A stretch of DNA of 64,000 nt, from NCBI GenBank assembly GCA_020635205.1, contig JACKAE010000004.1:496001-560000 (forward strand), in the 5' to 3' direction. This document shows positions 61,171 to 64,000 of this stretch, piece after piece (the first letter of the stretch is position 1; the number at the start of each line of letters is the position of its first letter). A model generated the notes under the pieces. The model ran no database searches. It had not been told where the DNA came from and worked only from the letters and a program-made list of their open reading frames with translations. Both the position numbers and the translations under genes were made by a program. The stretch is from Ignavibacteria bacterium. Its GTDB lineage: Bacteria > Bacteroidota > Ignavibacteria > OLB7.

Positions 61171-61617
61171 TTACTTCTTAATGTCCAGAACCTCTGGCAC
61201 CTGAGCTGTGTGAGGATGAGCCTCTCCGGCATACACCCGCAAGTTCTTGTAAAGCCGACGACCAAGACGATTCTTCGGGAGCATTCCCCAGACTGCACGC
61301 TCGATTACCCGCTCTGGGTGTCGAGCCATTGCCTCCTGGAAGGTCTCCGTCCGGCGTCCACCAGGATACCCAGTATACCAGTTATACTCTTTCTGAGCTG
61401 CACGCTTCGCTGCAAGCTCTACTTTGTCGGCGTTGATAACCACAACGGCATCTCCACATTCAGTATGCGGAGTAAACGTCGGCTTGTGCTTGCCGCGAAG
61501 GAGCGTTGCAACTTGCGTTGCAAGACGCCCAACCTTCATTCCGGTGGCGTCAATCACCCACCACTTCGAGTTGGCGTCGGAAGCCTTAACCGATGCCGTG
61601 ATTTTATTCGGTGTCAT
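61171..61617 (-). CDS. rplM: 50S ribosomal protein L13
   Basis: This 148-aa protein matches L13: KWWVIDATGMKVGRLATQVA, LLRGKHKPTFTPHTECGDAV, VVINADKVELAA and a C-terminal GMLPKNRLGRRLYKNLRVYA with EAHPHTAQVPEVL. The length is normal (142-150). It is the first gene of the ribosomal run, about 55 bp downstream of a TAnnTTTG-type promoter box. Confidence 0.97.
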   Translation of the reverse strand: MTPNKITASVKASDANSKWWVIDATGMKVGRLATQVATLLRGKHKPTFTPHTECGDAVVVINADKVELAAKRAAQKEYNWYTGYPGGRRTETFQEAMARHPERVIERAVWGMLPKNRLGRRLYKNLRVYAGEAHPHTAQVPEVLDIKK

Positions 61618-61671
61618 GATACCTGCTATCGTTTTAAACAGTTTCTTTCCTCAGGATTACACAGAGACCGG

Positions 61672-61704
61672 CAAAGATACGGGTAAAAAGGGGTTAACGA
61701 CAAA
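61672..61704 (-). promoter_or_regulatory. Bacteroidota-type promoter for rplM-rpsI
   Basis: On the minus strand, TTTG (61704-61701) is followed after 21 bp by TATCTTTG (61679-61672), an exact fit to the Bacteroidota -33/-7 consensus TTTG...TAnnTTTG. It lies 55 bp before the rplM start and fits a strong ribosomal-protein promoter. It supports placing the organism in that superphylum. Confidence 0.55.
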
Positions 61705-61757
61705 TTCATGGTAGACTCGTCGCAATCGTTTACAAGGTCAGGAATATTCGATTTTTC

Positions 61758-62075
61758 TCAAGAATCCCGGTATTTCTTTGGAACTAACATCACAATGCTC
61801 TGGGACACCAGAAGAGCAGTGATAAAAAAGAAGAGAATTTCTTCAATTGGTAGTGGACCAGCCTTCAATCCCACGATCTGATTCTCATCAAAAAACCAGA
61901 TCCCCTCCCCCACTGCAACAAGGTCGGTCAACGAATAATAGGTTCCAAATATGAGTGGTGGAATGAAGACAGCCTTCCGATTCCTTAGGAAAATTCGCCA
62001 CCCAATGCTCCACTGAATAGCAATCACGGGGAGCATCCAGAAGAGGAGATGGTAGAGGTACGTTGTTTTCTCCAC
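61758..62075 (-). CDS. crtYd: Lycopene cyclase, small-subunit type (CrtYd-like)
   Basis: This 105-aa membrane protein has three hydrophobic helices. It carries the lycopene-cyclase-domain signature LPIEEILFFFITALLV (PxEExxFF) and VAVGEGIWFFDENQIVGL, typical of the C-terminal half of the split cyclases of actinobacteria and Bacteroidota. The start is a GTG that overlaps the stop of the upstream half-gene. Both halves are needed to close beta-ionone rings on lycopene. No crtB or crtI gene is in the window. Confidence 0.85.
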   Translation of the reverse strand: MEKTTYLYHLLFWMLPVIAIQWSIGWRIFLRNRKAVFIPPLIFGTYYSLTDLVAVGEGIWFFDENQIVGLKAGPLPIEEILFFFITALLVSQSIVMLVPKKYRDS

Positions 62076-62386
62076 TACCCTTCTTCCCCCCCTCTCTTTG
62101 GTAGGAAGAGAATCACTAAGAGTGCCACCGCAATTGTTTCCAACAAGAAGAAGAGAACTTCCTCAAATGGAAGATTCCCTACCTTAAACAGAACGCGCTC
62201 CTCACCAAACCCCCATATTCCTTTGGCAACAGCCCAACTGTCCCAAGGGAATGTGAAGGTTAGCACGATAAGACAAACCACCGCAACCCACTTCAGGTAT
62301 CCTCGACTCAACTTCTTTCTGGTGAAGAAGAGAAGAAGTAGTAGTAGGGGAAGGTTAAAGATCAGGTGGAACTCAAGGTAGGTCAT
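62075..62386 (-). CDS. crtYc: Lycopene cyclase, small-subunit type (CrtYc-like)
   Basis: This 103-aa membrane protein has three helices. The motif PWDSWAVAKGIWGFGEERVL followed by LPFEEVLFFLLETIAV is the hallmark of heterodimeric lycopene cyclase halves; the Glu pair is catalytic in the family. It lies 18 bp after the thiopurine-methyltransferase-like gene and overlaps the second half-gene by one base, so the two halves are made in equal amounts. Confidence 0.85.
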   Translation of the reverse strand: MTYLEFHLIFNLPLLLLLLFFTRKKLSRGYLKWVAVVCLIVLTFTFPWDSWAVAKGIWGFGEERVLFKVGNLPFEEVLFFLLETIAVALLVILFLPKRGGEEG

Positions 62387-62404
62387 GTGGTTCTCAATAG
62401 AACA

Positions 62405-63055
62405 TTATGGACTGCCGATCACGTAAACCTTTTCCACTAACCCTGTTAAACGCTCCCGCATTGGCGAACCTTCGAGTGCATCTTCGGCAAGAAGTTTCTC
62501 GACACTCCAGTCGGGGGCAAAAAGTCTTCGAACCTCACTCTCATCCACCGAGAAAGGAGGCCCTTGCATCTCCTCCTGATCGTACTCAATAGTTAATAAC
62601 AACCCACGCTGGTTTGGAGGGAGTATATCTTTTAAATGCTCAGTATATCGGGCACGCAATTCGGGTGGAAGGGCGATGAGTGATGCACGGTCGTAGAGTC
62701 CTCCCACTCCAATCAGATGCTCTGGACGAAGTTCAAAGAAATCGCCGAGCAGAATATCCACACCTCCTCCACTCCATCGCTCGAACGGAGGCTCCGACGT
62801 AATCACCGGCGCAATCCCCCCTTCTTCAAAAAAATCTCGAACTGCAATTGGACTAAGCTCAACTCCTATCACCCGATGCCCCATTAAGGTCAACCACCGC
62901 ATGTCGTGTGTCTTACCACAGAGCGGAACGAATACTTTCTCTTTGCGATCGAGTTGCAACTCACCGAAGTATTGCTTCAGCTTAGGATTTATTCTGATTT
63001 GGTGAAAACGAATTGCGTTCTCTTCCCACTTTGCTTTCCAGAAGTCAGTCTTCAT
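62405..63055 (-). CDS. Thiopurine S-methyltransferase family protein
   Basis: This 216-aa SAM-dependent methyltransferase starts DFWKAKWEENAIRFHQIRIN, a TPMT hallmark. It continues with the SAM-binding VFVPLCGKTHDMRWLTLMGH, HRVIGVELSPIAVRDFFEE, GLYDRASLIALPPELRARYT and a C-terminal GPPFSVDESEVRRLF. The length fits bacterial TPMT (about 215-220), whose members methylate thiopurines or selenium and tellurium compounds. It lies directly upstream of the split lycopene cyclase genes and may share their transcript, although a functional link is not evident. Confidence 0.9.
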   Translation of the reverse strand: MKTDFWKAKWEENAIRFHQIRINPKLKQYFGELQLDRKEKVFVPLCGKTHDMRWLTLMGHRVIGVELSPIAVRDFFEEGGIAPVITSEPPFERWSGGGVDILLGDFFELRPEHLIGVGGLYDRASLIALPPELRARYTEHLKDILPPNQRGLLLTIEYDQEEMQGPPFSVDESEVRRLFAPDWSVEKLLAEDALEGSPMRERLTGLVEKVYVIGSP

Positions 63056-63067
63056 ACAAAGGATAGT

Positions 63068-63529
63068 TTAGGCTCCAACAAAAACTTGTAGATGTTCAAC
63101 GCTCTTCTCATTCCCCTCGATTGCCCGGCGCAACAAGTCGGCAGTCTCAGAATCGGCCCTCTCTATTAACTGGCGATATCTGTTGGCTAAGCCATTCTCT
63201 AACTCAACGAAGTTCTTTGCCGACATCTCAGTCTCCCCCTCGAAGAATAGAACAGGCATATTGACGAGTGACCGTATCGCATCGATAAATGCGTGAAGTG
63301 TGTCGCCGAGAATCCCCTCACCATCTTCCCTCTCCAATGCTTCCCGACGGTGATCGAACATCAGTGCAAGTTCACCGTGAACTTTGCGGATAGCCATATA
63401 GGTCTCCTCCTGTTCACTCTCATTTCTCTCACCCGCTTCGCGTGCAGCCGACAGATAGTATTCAGCGGCGTGAATTTCATCCCGCTTCAGTTGCTCCAGT
63501 GCTTCGATAATCTGTTGGTGTTCTCTCAT
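63068..63529 (-). CDS. Ferritin-like four-helix protein (DUF2383-like?)
   Basis: This 153-aa, entirely helical protein begins HQQIIEALEQLKRDEIHAAE, with YYLSAAREAGERNESEQEET, then a long central helix pair and DLLRRAIEGNEKSVEHLQVF at the end. Glu/His residues spaced along the helices resemble a ferritin-like or PA2169/DUF2383 bundle. Metal ligands are not certain, so this is a fold-level guess. It starts 60 bp upstream of the 5' side of its neighbour and ends 12 bp before the TPMT-like gene, all on one strand. Confidence 0.55.
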   Translation of the reverse strand: MREHQQIIEALEQLKRDEIHAAEYYLSAAREAGERNESEQEETYMAIRKVHGELALMFDHRREALEREDGEGILGDTLHAFIDAIRSLVNMPVLFFEGETEMSAKNFVELENGLANRYRQLIERADSETADLLRRAIEGNEKSVEHLQVFVGA

Positions 63530-63618
63530 TGTTCCGATGCTTCTTATTGTTGTGTTATAGTTACGTTCATCGATTGAACATTACTTTCGATATTTCTTGT
63601 GATCCGCAACAACAACAG

Positions 63619-64000
63619 TTATTGCTGACTACTACTCCCAATCACATTCAGTCCCTTCATCTTCTCTCTCGCCCTACCAATCACGTTCTTTAGTCCTTCC
63701 ATCTCCCGCAAATAATTAGCATACTCGGCTACAGAATCTTCTATCGAGTGCTTCGGCTCCCAACCGAGTTCCATGAGCTGAGATATGTCGGAGACCGCGT
63801 GGCGCGTATCACCGTAACGGAACTCTCCGGGAATGTTCGGCTGCAAATCTTCTCTCCCGAACTGACGGGCAACGATGCGATCGAACTCACGAATGGAACA
63901 AGCTCGCCCACCACCAACTGCAAAGACCTTACTGTTTGCACTCTCACTTTGAAGCACTCGCACGTTCGCGTCGACTACGTCGTGGATATTCACAAAGTCT
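63619..64000 (-). CDS. NAD-dependent epimerase/dehydratase, C-terminal part (cut by the window)
   Basis: The frame continues to the window edge, reading DFVNIHDVVDANVRVLQSES, the C-terminal 'FVHVDDVADA' block of extended short-chain dehydrogenases. It then reads KVFAVGGGRACSIREFDRIV, YGDTRHAVSDISQLMELGWE and PKHSIEDSVAEYANYL, the substrate-domain end of UDP-glucose-epimerase-type proteins. The Rossmann domain lies outside the window. A C-terminal tail of about 30 residues (IGRAREKMKGLNVIG) extends past the usual end. It is likely a nucleotide-sugar enzyme of surface polysaccharide synthesis. Confidence 0.85.
   Translation of the reverse strand, partial: DFVNIHDVVDANVRVLQSESANSKVFAVGGGRACSIREFDRIVARQFGREDLQPNIPGEFRYGDTRHAVSDISQLMELGWEPKHSIEDSVAEYANYLREMEGLKNVIGRAREKMKGLNVIGSSSQQ

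Overview
The window reads as one chromosomal segment of a Gram-negative bacterium of the Bacteroidota/Chlorobiota superphylum (Ignavibacteria- or Kapabacteria-like). The evidence is: several secreted proteins with C-terminal type IX secretion (T9SS) type-A sorting domains; giant RHS/SpvB-like proteins typical of that group; a two-gene lycopene cyclase of 'PxEE...FF' type; a TAnnTTTG-type promoter before rplM; and few strong Shine-Dalgarno sites. Species cannot be told from the sequence.

1-12 kb holds mostly housekeeping genes: a partial esterase, an Asp/Gly-rich lipoprotein, an RsuA/RluB pseudouridine synthase, folP, a small membrane protein, a DUF971 protein, alr overlapping a mannose-1-phosphate guanylyltransferase gene, tadA, a tandem pair of small paralogous proteins, a lipoprotein, and ribD overlapping a CHASE2 sensor-like protein. 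12-25.6 kb is rich in secreted proteins: an SdrD-B-repeat protein with a T9SS tail divergent from a TPR/LuxR-type regulator, a CPBP protease, a VOC protein, a Ycf48/BNR-repeat T9SS protein and Cys-rich exported proteins.

25.6-49.8 kb is the accessory island and the most interesting part. All its clear genes lie on the minus strand. In transcription order they are: a Mu-like portal pseudogene (next to tRNA-Lys), a VCBS/ASPIC protein with a T9SS tail and inserted palindromic repeats, a 2185-aa SpvB/TcB-like protein, two small secreted proteins, a 2791-aa RHS protein with a thrombospondin-3 block inside its RHS region, and then a chain of toxin-tip modules. The chain is: RHS tip 1, candidate immunity gene 1, a displaced RHS-core copy with a different, methyltransferase-like tip 2, candidate immunity gene 2, and a third decayed RHS-core stub. 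This is the layout of an RHS polymorphic toxin with stored orphan tip/immunity cassettes. Each duplicated core copy starts at or just after the stop codon of the preceding immunity gene.

49.8-64 kb is core genome: tRNA-Lys, a lipoprotein, a FecR-like protein, then a long minus-strand series (rplM-rpsI, rpsB-tsf, pyrH-frr-adk-glycosyltransferase-accA-mscS-cutA) with hairpin terminators between blocks, the split lycopene cyclase next to a thiopurine-methyltransferase-like gene, a ferritin-like helical protein and a truncated NAD-dependent epimerase at the right edge.
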